Below, piece after piece: positions 50,690 to 58,815 of a stretch of DNA of 64,000 bases. This DNA comes from Micrococcaceae bacterium Sec5.7 (GTDB taxonomy: Bacteria; Actinomycetota; Actinomycetes; Actinomycetales; Micrococcaceae): NCBI GenBank assembly GCA_039636785.1, contig CP144169.1, forward strand, positions 3,968,001 to 4,032,000, in the 5' to 3' direction. Every line of letters starts with the position of its first letter. Positions within the stretch are counted from its first letter, which is position 1. The notes beneath the pieces were generated by a model. The model saw nothing but the letters and a program-made list of their open reading frames with translations, searched no databases and was not told the DNA's origin. The translations under genes were made by a program, and so were the position numbers.

Positions 50690-52120
50690 ATGTCTACCCA
50701 CCCACCACTATCGCCAGCGAAGCGGTGGCTCGGCCTGGTGCTGATAGCTACAGCGCAGTTCGTCGTCATCATGGACACCTCGATCATCGGGGTCGCTCTG
50801 CCCGATATTCAAAGAGATCTCGGCTTCACGCCAGAGTCCCTGTCGTGGGTGTTCAACGCCTACGTGGTCGCCTTCGGTGGCCTACTCCTGCTGGGAGGTC
50901 GCCTTGCCGACGTCTTCGGTGCCCGGAAGATCTTTGTGCTGGGCTGGCTCATCCTGATCGCGGGATCGTTGCTGGCGGGAGCCGCCAACAACGTCGGACT
51001 CGAGATCGCGGGCCGCGCCATCCAGGGTGCCGGTTCCGCGATGATCGCACCAGCGGCGCTTACTCTGCTGATGATGCTCTTTGGGGGCACGTCCGACCTT
51101 CCCAAGGCATTCGCTGTCTACGGCGCAGCGGCGCCAATCGGAGGCACTGCTGGAGTCTTCCTCGGAGGAGTGTTGACCGAGTATGCGAGCTGGCCTTGGG
51201 TGTTCTACGTCATCATTCCGATCGCGGTCTTCGTACTCGCTTTTGCGGCAACAACACTCCCCCGAACCGTCCGAAAGGTGTCGGGGTCGATCGACATCGG
51301 CGGGGCCCTCACAGTGACAGGCGGGCTCGCCGCGATCGTCTACGCCGTTGTTAACGCCCCGGAGGTCGGTTGGCTCACTTTGCCCACCCTCAGCGTGCTG
51401 GCCGGCGGCCTCGTCCTGCTGGTGATCTTCTTCATCATCCAGGCACGAAGCCGCAGCCCGCTGCTGCGCCTCGGCCTGCTTCGCGCACCCCTGCTCGGGG
51501 CTGCCAACAGTGCACAGCTACTGCTCGGTGCGGCATGGGTATCTATGTGGTTCTTCCTGAACCTGTATCTACAGCAGGTTCTCGGCGCGACTGCCTTCGC
51601 TGCCGGCGCCGCGCTCCTCCCGATGACCGGCCTGGTCGTTCTCGTCATGGTCGCGTTGGCACCACGGCTTCAAGAGAGATTCGGCGCGAAATCGCTGATT
51701 GTCTCCGGCCTCCTCTTTCTGGCGGCCGGACTCGTGTGGCTTTCCTTCGTTCGCCCCGACGGCAATTATGCCGCCGACGTTCTACCCGCATCGCTTCTGG
51801 CTGCTCTCGGAATGTCGCTGGCGTTCGTCCCCTCACTCGGTACCGCCATCAACGCGGCACCGCCCGCCGAAACCGGCGTTGCCGCAGGGCTAGTGAGCAC
51901 CAGCTACCAGATCGGGTCCGCGCTCGGACTCGCAGCCCTCACGGCAATCGTTTACGGCATCTCCGGTACCGGCCCCTCCCGGGTAGAGCTGACCCAGGGG
52001 TACTCGGCAGCCTTCATCAGCGCAGGAATCCTCGCCCTGGTCGGAGCAGTGACCACAGCCTTTGCGATGACTAAGCCACGGGCATCCACCCCTGCGTCCG
52101 CCGAATCGATCTCGTTGTAG
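50690..52120 (+). CDS. MFS exporter, DHA2/EmrB type
   Basis: 476 residues. LIATAQFVVIMDTSIIGVALPDIQRDLGF is the first helix and motif D1 of this group, with GGRLADVFGARKIFVLG (motif A) and GAGSAMIAPAALTLL further on. Some 14 helices. It expels drugs or metal complexes with proton influx. AGGAGG sits 8 nt before the ATG. Control by the metal operators is likely; the substrate is not known. Confidence 0.9.
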   Translation: MSTHPPLSPAKRWLGLVLIATAQFVVIMDTSIIGVALPDIQRDLGFTPESLSWVFNAYVVAFGGLLLLGGRLADVFGARKIFVLGWLILIAGSLLAGAANNVGLEIAGRAIQGAGSAMIAPAALTLLMMLFGGTSDLPKAFAVYGAAAPIGGTAGVFLGGVLTEYASWPWVFYVIIPIAVFVLAFAATTLPRTVRKVSGSIDIGGALTVTGGLAAIVYAVVNAPEVGWLTLPTLSVLAGGLVLLVIFFIIQARSRSPLLRLGLLRAPLLGAANSAQLLLGAAWVSMWFFLNLYLQQVLGATAFAAGAALLPMTGLVVLVMVALAPRLQERFGAKSLIVSGLLFLAAGLVWLSFVRPDGNYAADVLPASLLAALGMSLAFVPSLGTAINAAPPAETGVAAGLVSTSYQIGSALGLAALTAIVYGISGTGPSRVELTQGYSAAFISAGILALVGAVTTAFAMTKPRASTPASAESISL

Positions 52121-52134
52121 CGGGCAGGAGGGTT

Positions 52135-52168
52135 GATGAATCTGCGCCCTTCCGGCCGCCGATTCATC
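52135..52168 (+). terminator. Hairpin after the MFS gene
   Basis: 8-bp stem GATGAATC / GATTCATC with a partly paired G/C interior, 14 bp after the stop; no T run. Confidence 0.45.
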
Positions 52169-52230
52169 TCCTCAGGTAAACCCGCCGAACGCAACCAGCC
52201 TCACCATCAATGATTAAAAGGGAAACACAA

Positions 52231-52728
52231 ATGTCCACTCCAAAACTGCTAATCGCCTACGACGGGTCACCCAACGCACAGAGTGCAATGCGAACCGTCG
52301 CAAGCCTTTTCCCCGGCGCTACAGCGGTGCTGCTCTATGCCCGCCAACCGCTAGAGGGCTTCGCCGCGCACCTGGAAGGCCATCCGGCACTGGAGGAACT
52401 GCAGGGCCTCGACGCTGCAGCGCTCGACGTTTCGGAACAGATAGCCGCCGAAGGCGCGCAACAGGCCCGCAGCCTGGGCCTGATCGCCGAGCCGTTAATC
52501 TCTTCCACCATGGCCACAGCATCCGAAGCCATAGTGGAAACTGCCGAGGAACTGAACGTCGATCTGATCGTCCTCGGTTCCCGCGGGTTGCGTGGCTTCA
52601 AAGCGACCTTGCTGGGAAGCACGTCGGCGAACGTCCTTCACCATGCCACCCGCCCGACCCTCGTGATCCCTTCGGATTCGGTGGCTTTGGCTCGCCGCAA
52701 TAACCGGATAACGACGGGCACAAAATAG
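52231..52728 (+). CDS. Universal stress protein
   Basis: 165 residues from ATG 52231. KLLIAYDGSPNAQSAMRTVASLF opens the domain. The ATP-binding signature G2xG9xG(S/T) is seen in GSRGLRGFKATLLGSTSANVLHHA, followed by RPTLVIP. A stress-response ATP-binding protein. It follows the MFS gene in the same direction, 110 bp on. Confidence 0.9.
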   Translation: MSTPKLLIAYDGSPNAQSAMRTVASLFPGATAVLLYARQPLEGFAAHLEGHPALEELQGLDAAALDVSEQIAAEGAQQARSLGLIAEPLISSTMATASEAIVETAEELNVDLIVLGSRGLRGFKATLLGSTSANVLHHATRPTLVIPSDSVALARRNNRITTGTK

Positions 52729-52839
52729 GCAATCGCCGACGGCGGGTTTGCCGGATCCATCGGGCAGAGATGCATGATGTGAATGTGAACCCCTCCGCCG
52801 TTCTTGGAGGCGTTACCGCCCTGTCCACCTCGCTGTACG

Positions 52840-53114
52840 TGGACATGCCGCGCTCTTCCTAACTTGGCGCTCGGCGTACCACTGGGCAGTATCTCCGCCA
52901 CAACACTGCGTCAACGCACCACGCCGGATGAGCTGCAAAGTCGGGTGAACACGACCGGACGGATGCTCTCGTTTGGTCTCGGTTACCCGTTCGGCGCGTT
53001 TGTCGGGCGCTCTCCGCCCTTGATGCTCGCATGGGCATCATCGCTGGAGCCGTCATGTCGCTGGATGGGGCCCAGCCGCCTGGCTGTCGCCCCATGCGTC
53101 GCATGGACTCGTAG
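52840..53114 (+). pseudogene. Remnant of an MFS transporter C-terminus
   Basis: LALGVPLGSISATTLRQRTTPDELQSRVNTTGRMLSFGLGYPFGAFVG is the helix 10-11 region of MFS_3-type exporters (YRQRITPxxLxGRVNATGR). A shift after 53005 leads to ARMGIIAGAVMSLDGAQ and a stop at 53114. No N-terminal part remains. The rest of 52729-53405 holds only the hairpin at 53172. Confidence 0.65.
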
Positions 53115-53171
53115 CCACTTATGGCCGGCAAGCAGACCAAATCGGTGAATGTCGTTTTTTATTGCCCGGTC

Positions 53172-53199
53172 AAGGCGCCCCTCGGTTGAGGGGCGCCTT
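53172..53199. terminator. Strong hairpin
   Basis: 12-bp perfect stem AAGGCGCCCCTC / complement with a GGTT loop. It is about 200 bp beyond the leftward reductase stop and about 60 bp after the MFS remnant. Confidence 0.75.
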
Positions 53200-53405
53200 G
53201 CTGTCACCCACAGCGGTTCAACCGGGATCGTCACAGGACAAATAGGCAGGTCACCAAGGCGCCATCGACAACCGATGACGCCTCGGTGAGCCCAGAGCGC
53301 CGAGTAGGTTCGTCCGATCAGCCTTCAGAAGCTAAGCCGTAGCCGACGTACAGCGCTAAGGCATTCGCGAGACCGGGCTTTCATTGCACCCCTGGTATGG
53401 CTGTT

Positions 53406-54578
53406 TTACGGACGTTTGAGGTTGCTTCGCATGCTTTGGAGGGTGCGTCCGGCATTGATCCCCGAGATCGCGTGCATGCGGCCCTCGTCGCTGAAGAACG
53501 CGGTCGTGAGACCGCCTGCCGGTCCAGGGTTGGCCGTCTCTTGCCTGCCTTGAGGGAGCAGCGCGCCGAAGGCAGCGATTGATGTGCGATACAGCTGGAG
53601 CGTGAACCCGGTCGTGGGCACGTATGGTCCCGGATCGGGGGCGTCGTAGTAGTCGTGCAGGAGGGTCCTTGCGGCGTGGCCGCCTTGCACGGCCGCGGCG
53701 TCCCAGTGATCGATGCGGTAGTCGACACCGGCCAGGCTGCGATGAATAGCGACAGCACCGGCGGCGTATCCGTGCTCGATGGTCCCAGCGCGCAGCCGTT
53801 CATCGACGGCGATTCCGACTCCGGTCGCGTTGCCGATCCAGTCCGTCGAAGGGACTGTGCCGTGCGCGAGAATCACCATGTCGCTGGTCAGGGTCGTCTG
53901 GTCATCGAGCAGGACGGTCACCGCGTCCGAATCGGCCGATACCTTGATGATCTCGCGCCCGAAGTGGGTTCTGACGTGTTTGCGGTGCAGCTCGGTGATG
54001 CTTTGACCAATGGCCTGGCCGACGGCTCCGGCCAGCGGGGTCAGGTCCCGCGAGACGAGGTCGACGCTGACTCCGAGCCCGTTCAGGTAGCTGGCCGTTT
54101 CGGCACCGATGAAGCCGGCACCGAGGATAGTCACGCTGATCTGCTCCGGCATTCCGGTGCTGAGCCGGTCGCGGATGCGTGCTGCGTCTTCGGTGGTGTG
54201 GATGGTGAACACGTGCCCGCGGAGTCCTGCCGCGGGGGCGACCGTCTGGCGCGGGTTGGCGCCAGTGGCGATGATGACCGCGTCGTAGGGAAGCTCGCCG
54301 CCCTGGTCGAGCCGGACCGCGCGCCGGTCCGCGTCCAGCGCAACCGCACTATCTGCCACAACGTCGATGCCCAGTCCATCCAAGGCGGGGAGGGCGATCT
54401 GCTCCGCGGTCAGCAGCCCCTGGAGGACAGCCTTGTTGACCAGAGTGCGGTTGTAGGGGCCCTGGCGGTCGGCGTGCACCAAAGTAATTGGACCCTGGTA
54501 ACCCTCCTGGCGCAGTGTCGTCGCTGCGCTGTGTCCAGAGGCTCCGGCCCCGATGATGGCGATGCCTGTCTCAGTCAT
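53406..54578 (-). CDS. FAD-dependent NAD(P)H oxidoreductase
   Basis: 390 residues. FAD motif IAIIGAGASGHSAATTLRQEGY, NAD motif ILGAGFIGAETASYLNGLG, linker VIIATGANPR and C-terminal EHGYAAGAVAIHRSLAG, like ferredoxin or rubredoxin reductases. It may supply electrons or reduce a disulfide or metal during metal stress. It is divergent from copZ with two operators between. Confidence 0.88.
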   Translation of the reverse strand: MTETGIAIIGAGASGHSAATTLRQEGYQGPITLVHADRQGPYNRTLVNKAVLQGLLTAEQIALPALDGLGIDVVADSAVALDADRRAVRLDQGGELPYDAVIIATGANPRQTVAPAAGLRGHVFTIHTTEDAARIRDRLSTGMPEQISVTILGAGFIGAETASYLNGLGVSVDLVSRDLTPLAGAVGQAIGQSITELHRKHVRTHFGREIIKVSADSDAVTVLLDDQTTLTSDMVILAHGTVPSTDWIGNATGVGIAVDERLRAGTIEHGYAAGAVAIHRSLAGVDYRIDHWDAAAVQGGHAARTLLHDYYDAPDPGPYVPTTGFTLQLYRTSIAAFGALLPQGRQETANPGPAGGLTTAFFSDEGRMHAISGINAGRTLQSMRSNLKRP

Positions 54579-54615
54579 ATCTACCTCGATTAATTGTTGT
54601 CCACATTTGACGGGA

Positions 54616-54665
54616 ATACCCTACAGGGGTATATCGTTGAGTATACCAATACCCCCTATGGGTAT
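54616..54665. promoter_or_regulatory. Two operators between reductase and copZ
   Basis: ATACCC-TACAG-GGGTAT (54616-54632) and ATACCC-CCTAT-GGGTAT (54649-54665), same N5 spacing as at 50645 and 58413. Confidence 0.8.
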
Positions 54666-54691
54666 ATATCGAACCAGCAGAGGAGACTTCA

Positions 54692-54904
54692 ATGGCAACG
54701 AGCGAATATCAGGTGACCGGAATGACCTGCGGTCATTGCGAGACATCGATCCGGGAAGAGATCGGCCAGATAGCAGGCATCCAGTCGATTGACGTGAGCG
54801 CCAAGACCGGTCGGCTTGTCGTGACCAGCCAGGCCCGGCTGGACGACGCAGCCGTCCTCGCAGCGGTCGAGGAAGCCGGCTACGGGGCGGTGCGTGTCCC
54901 GTGA
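54692..54904 (+). CDS. copZ: Copper chaperone CopZ (HMA domain)
   Basis: 70 residues, the usual length. QVTGMTCGHCETSIREEI carries the metal-binding CxxC (Cys13, Cys16), with the ferredoxin-like fold continuing to VEEAGYGAVRVP. It hands Cu(I) to the ATPases. It has a GAGGAG site and its end overlaps the next gene by 4 nt (GTGA). Confidence 0.93.
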   Translation: MATSEYQVTGMTCGHCETSIREEIGQIAGIQSIDVSAKTGRLVVTSQARLDDAAVLAAVEEAGYGAVRVP

Positions 54905-55872
54905 AGGTCCCCGTAAAGCTCGGACTCTTTGGAGCGAGACTGGCGGCCCTATTCACCGCTTCATTTGCTACCGCAGGCGCAGTGGTCCCCGCCCACACCG
55001 CGGCGGCTTGGACACAGTCAACGGAAGAACATGTCATGGACAGCAACGACACACAGCCGGCGGCCTCAGTGAAGGGCCTGTCGATGGAGCAGGACGGGTT
55101 CCTCTTGGGGGATGTCTCGTCCCCCGGCACGGCAGGTCAGGAGGGAACGCTCTCGTTCACGATCTCCGACGCCAAAGGAAAGCCGGTCACCGACTTCGAG
55201 ACCTCCCACGACAAGTTGCTCCACCTGATCGTGGTGCGCACGGACGGGACCCAGTTCCGCCACGTGCATCCCACCATGGACGCCCATGGCGTATGGTCAC
55301 TGCCCTGGAAGTGGAACGCCGCCGGCAGCTACCGGGTCTATGCGGACATCGTCCCGGCAACCACGGGGCAGAACATCACCCTGACCCGCACGGTCCAGGC
55401 GGCCGGAGAATTTACCCCGGCCACGCCGGGGCCGGTGTCCGCCGCGAACACGGTCGACGGCTACACCGTGGAGCTCACCGGCACGCTGAGCGCCAGCGAA
55501 CATGCCATGCTCACTGTCTCGGTGACCCGTGACGGGAAACCGGTCACCACACTGCAGCCGTACCTGGGTTCCTACGGACACCTCGTCGCCCTGCGCGAAG
55601 GGGACCTGGCTTACCTGCACGTCCACGCAGAGGGCGAGGAACCCCGCCCCGGCGCCGTCTCCGGCCCGGACGTGCAATTCATGACCGAGGCCCCGACCCC
55701 GGGACGCTACCTGCTCTACCTGGACTTCCAGGTCGACGGGCAGATCCACACGGCCGAATTTGTCCTCACCGCCACCGCAACCCCCGCCGCTCAGCCCGCG
55801 GCTCCGGGCAAGTCCGCCGCACCCACCGAGTCGGCGGATCCGGGCGAGTCTGCCGGACATTCCGGCCACTGA
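54901..55872 (+). CDS. Exported His-rich metal-related protein
   Basis: 323 residues from a GTG. Signal-like segment LFGARLAALFTASFATAGAVV, then two Ig-like beta domains with repeated His stretches (HDKLLHLIVV, FRHVHP, YGHLVALREGDLAYLHVHAEG) and a Pro/Ala/Ser tail ending GHSGH. Such proteins are encoded between copZ and copA in many actinobacteria and probably bind copper outside the membrane. The exact role is unknown. Confidence 0.8.
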   Translation: MKVPVKLGLFGARLAALFTASFATAGAVVPAHTAAAWTQSTEEHVMDSNDTQPAASVKGLSMEQDGFLLGDVSSPGTAGQEGTLSFTISDAKGKPVTDFETSHDKLLHLIVVRTDGTQFRHVHPTMDAHGVWSLPWKWNAAGSYRVYADIVPATTGQNITLTRTVQAAGEFTPATPGPVSAANTVDGYTVELTGTLSASEHAMLTVSVTRDGKPVTTLQPYLGSYGHLVALREGDLAYLHVHAEGEEPRPGAVSGPDVQFMTEAPTPGRYLLYLDFQVDGQIHTAEFVLTATATPAAQPAAPGKSAAPTESADPGESAGHSGH

Positions 55873-55937
55873 CCACCACAGACGCCACGAGCCTGGTCCA
55901 TCCCCATGATCAGGAAGCGCACCACCGAGGAGGACCC

Positions 55938-58256
55938 ATGTCCGCAACATCGGCCCAGCCGCAAACACTGGGCAACATCATCGAGCTTGAGATCGGAGGG
56001 ATGACCTGCGCCTCCTGCGCGATGCGGATCGAGAAGAAACTGAACAAGCTCGACGGCGTGATCGCGACCGTAAACTACGCCACTGAAAAGGCAAAGATCA
56101 CCACCCCCGCCGGCCTGGACCCGCAGGCGCTGATCGCCGAGGTTGAAAAGACCGGTTACACGGCGGCGCTCCCCACGCCGAAAAGGACCCAGCAGACGGT
56201 CGACGGCACGGAGCAGCCCGACACGGAGCTGACAACGCTGCGGAACAGGCTGAGCGCTTCAATCGTGCTGTCGGTCCCGGTCATCCTGATGGCCATGATC
56301 CCGGCGCTGCAGTTCAACTACTGGCAGTGGGCGTCCCTGACGCTCGCCGTTCCCGTGATCGTGTGGGGTGCCTGGCCGTTCCATAAGGCCGCGTGGACCA
56401 ACCTGCGCCACGGCGCGGCCACGATGGACACGCTGGTCTCGGTCGGCACGTCCGCTGCATTGCTGTGGTCACTGTTCGCACTGTTCTTCGGAACAGCCGG
56501 ACAGCCGGGCATGACCCACGGGTTCTCGTTCACGATCAGCCCCTCGGACGGGGCCGGGAACATCTACCTGGAAGTCGCCGCCGGAGTCACCATGTTCATC
56601 CTGGCCGGGCGCTATTTCGAGAAGCGGTCCAAGCGCCAGGCAGGGGCCGCCCTGCGCGCCCTGCTGGGGCTGGGGGCCAAGGAGGTCGCGGTGCTCCGGG
56701 ACGGCGTCGAAACCCTGATCCCCGTCGAGCAGCTGTCGGTGGGCGATGAGTTCGTCATCCGCCCGGGGGAAAAGATCGCCACGGACGGCGTGATTGTCGC
56801 GGGCACCTCGGCAGTGGATGCGAGTATGCTCACCGGCGAGTCAATCCCGGTCGAAGTCGGCGAGGGTGACGCCGTGACCGGCGCGACCGTCAACGCCGGC
56901 GGCCGCCTGGTGGTGCGCGCCACCCGGGTCGGCTCGGACACTCAGCTGGCACAGATGGCCAGGCTCGTCGAAGACGCCCAGTCGGGCAAGGCGGAGGTCC
57001 AGCGCCTTGCCGACAAGGTCTCCGGGATCTTCGTGCCGATCGTCATCGCCATGGCCGTTGTGGTGCTGGGTGCTTGGATCGGTGCCGGCTTCCCGCTCAG
57101 CGCCGCGTTCACGGCCGCCGTTGCTGTCCTCATCATCGCCTGCCCCTGCGCCCTCGGACTCGCAACACCGACCGCGCTGCTGGTCGGCACCGGGCGGGGC
57201 GCCCAGCTGGGTATCCTGATTAAAGGCCCGGAAGTACTCGAATCCACCCGCAAGGTCGACACGATTGTCCTCGACAAGACTGGAACTGTCACCACGGGCA
57301 AGATGACCCTGCTTGACGTGTTCACCGCCGACGGGACCTCCCGCGAGGACGTGTTAAGGCTGGCCGGCGCACTGGAGGACGCCTCCGAGCACCCGATCGC
57401 CCAGGCCATCGCCAAGGGCGCAACGCAGCAGATCGGGCCCCTTCCGGTACCGGAGTCGTTTACAAACGTCGAAGGCAAGGGCGTGCAGGGCACCGTCGAG
57501 GGCCATGCCGTGCTCGTCGGGCGCGAAAGCCTGCTGGCGGACTGGTCCCTGCACCTTCCCTCCACGCTCGCCCTGGCAAAGGCCACCGCGGAATCCGAAG
57601 GCAAGACCGCAGTCACGGTCGCCTGGGACGGTGAGGCCCGTGCAGTGCTGGTCGTCGCCGATGCGGTCAAAGCCACCAGCGCCGAGGCAATCACCCAGCT
57701 CAAAGCGCTCGGGCTGACACCGGTGCTCCTGACCGGAGACAACCGGGCGGTCGCCGAGCAGGTCGCAGCCGAGGTCGGAATCACCGAGGTCATTGCCGAA
57801 GTGATGCCCAAAGACAAGGTCGACGTCGTCACCCGCTTGCAGTCCGAAGGGAAGGTCGTGGCGATGGTCGGCGACGGCGTCAACGACGCCGCGGCCCTCG
57901 CCCAGGCCGATCTGGGCCTGGCGATGGGAACCGGGACGGACGTCGCAATCGAAGCCGCGGACATCACCCTGGTGCGCGGGGACCTCCGCTCCGCCGCCGA
58001 TGCCATCCGCCTCTCCCGCAAGACCCTGGGCACCATCAAGACGAACCTGTTCTGGGCCTTCGCCTACAATGTCGCAGCCATTCCGCTGGCCGCATTCGGA
58101 ATGCTGAACCCGATGCTCGCCGGGGCCGCCATGGCGTTCTCCAGCGTCTTCGTGGTCAGCAACAGCCTTCGCCTGCGGTCCTTTAAATCCAAGGCCAACA
58201 CCACGGCGTCCACCTCAGCACCGCACCCTCCCGTGCGGCCGCTGCAGGGCGTCTGA
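55938..58256 (+). CDS. copA: Copper-exporting P1B-type ATPase
   Basis: 772 residues. One N-terminal HMA domain (MTCASC, 22-27). Membrane CPC motif (ACPCALGLATPTA, near 401), phosphorylation DKTGT (near 446), the HP motif in SEHPIAQA and the hinge GDGVNDAAAL (near 644). This is the P1B-1 class, exporting Cu(I). GAGGAGG precedes the ATG. Confidence 0.95.
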   Translation: MSATSAQPQTLGNIIELEIGGMTCASCAMRIEKKLNKLDGVIATVNYATEKAKITTPAGLDPQALIAEVEKTGYTAALPTPKRTQQTVDGTEQPDTELTTLRNRLSASIVLSVPVILMAMIPALQFNYWQWASLTLAVPVIVWGAWPFHKAAWTNLRHGAATMDTLVSVGTSAALLWSLFALFFGTAGQPGMTHGFSFTISPSDGAGNIYLEVAAGVTMFILAGRYFEKRSKRQAGAALRALLGLGAKEVAVLRDGVETLIPVEQLSVGDEFVIRPGEKIATDGVIVAGTSAVDASMLTGESIPVEVGEGDAVTGATVNAGGRLVVRATRVGSDTQLAQMARLVEDAQSGKAEVQRLADKVSGIFVPIVIAMAVVVLGAWIGAGFPLSAAFTAAVAVLIIACPCALGLATPTALLVGTGRGAQLGILIKGPEVLESTRKVDTIVLDKTGTVTTGKMTLLDVFTADGTSREDVLRLAGALEDASEHPIAQAIAKGATQQIGPLPVPESFTNVEGKGVQGTVEGHAVLVGRESLLADWSLHLPSTLALAKATAESEGKTAVTVAWDGEARAVLVVADAVKATSAEAITQLKALGLTPVLLTGDNRAVAEQVAAEVGITEVIAEVMPKDKVDVVTRLQSEGKVVAMVGDGVNDAAALAQADLGLAMGTGTDVAIEAADITLVRGDLRSAADAIRLSRKTLGTIKTNLFWAFAYNVAAIPLAAFGMLNPMLAGAAMAFSSVFVVSNSLRLRSFKSKANTTASTSAPHPPVRPLQGV

Positions 58257-58412
58257 CCGTCCCCGCCCAAAGAAAGATCAACTATGTGCCAAAATCACGC
58301 ACCCGCAACACAGCCTGCCCGCAACTGACAGCGGGGACTTCGCCGAGGCGGCCGCCCCCACCCGGACAGCGCCACCTGACACTCAATCCAATAGGTCTTT
58401 TGGACCCACCAA

Positions 58413-58429
58413 ATACCCTATAGGGGTAT
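58413..58429 (+). promoter_or_regulatory. Operator upstream of the YHS gene
   Basis: ATACCC-TATAG-GGGTAT, 66 bp before the ATG; 58257-58494 otherwise holds no clear gene. Confidence 0.78.
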
Positions 58430-58494
58430 ATGGTAATTGTTATTCACCTCGCTCATCCGAGCACTCCCCGTTCCACCGAAAGGAAACCCCTATC

Positions 58495-58809
58495 ATGAGC
58501 AATAACTGTTGCAGCACCAGCGCCACGGACAACGACAAGGCCCTCGCCGCCGCTATGCCTCCGTCTGCCCAGAACCTCCTCGGCGCCAGCAGCGACGACC
58601 TCGCTGAGTGCCCCGTCATGATTGGAAGCAAGGTCGTGAAGGAAGACGCTGAATCCGCAGGACTCTTCCGCGATTACGAGGGCACCCGCTACTGGTTCTG
58701 CTGCGCAGGCTGCGGACCGCTGTTCGACGCCGACCCGGCAAAGTACGCCACCCCGACCACTTTTGTCAGAGACCTATCCCGACCCGTACCCCGACCAGCC
58801 AAAGGTTAA
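58495..58809 (+). CDS. YHS-domain small metal protein
   Basis: 104 residues. The N-terminal CC (Cys5-Cys6) and the YHS core with CPVM, FRDYEGTRYWFCCAGCGPLFDADPAKYA. YHS domains bind copper or heavy metals and are often encoded beside CopB-type ATPases; here the ATPase gene starts 6 bp after the stop. GAAAGGAAA before the ATG. Confidence 0.88.
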   Translation: MSNNCCSTSATDNDKALAAAMPPSAQNLLGASSDDLAECPVMIGSKVVKEDAESAGLFRDYEGTRYWFCCAGCGPLFDADPAKYATPTTFVRDLSRPVPRPAKG

Positions 58810-58815
58810 AAGACC

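Noticed and set aside
58284..58328. A 14-codon ORF (MCQNHAPATQPARN) after copA
   Set aside because: Only a weak ribosome site and too short to support without conservation data, although Cys and His are present.
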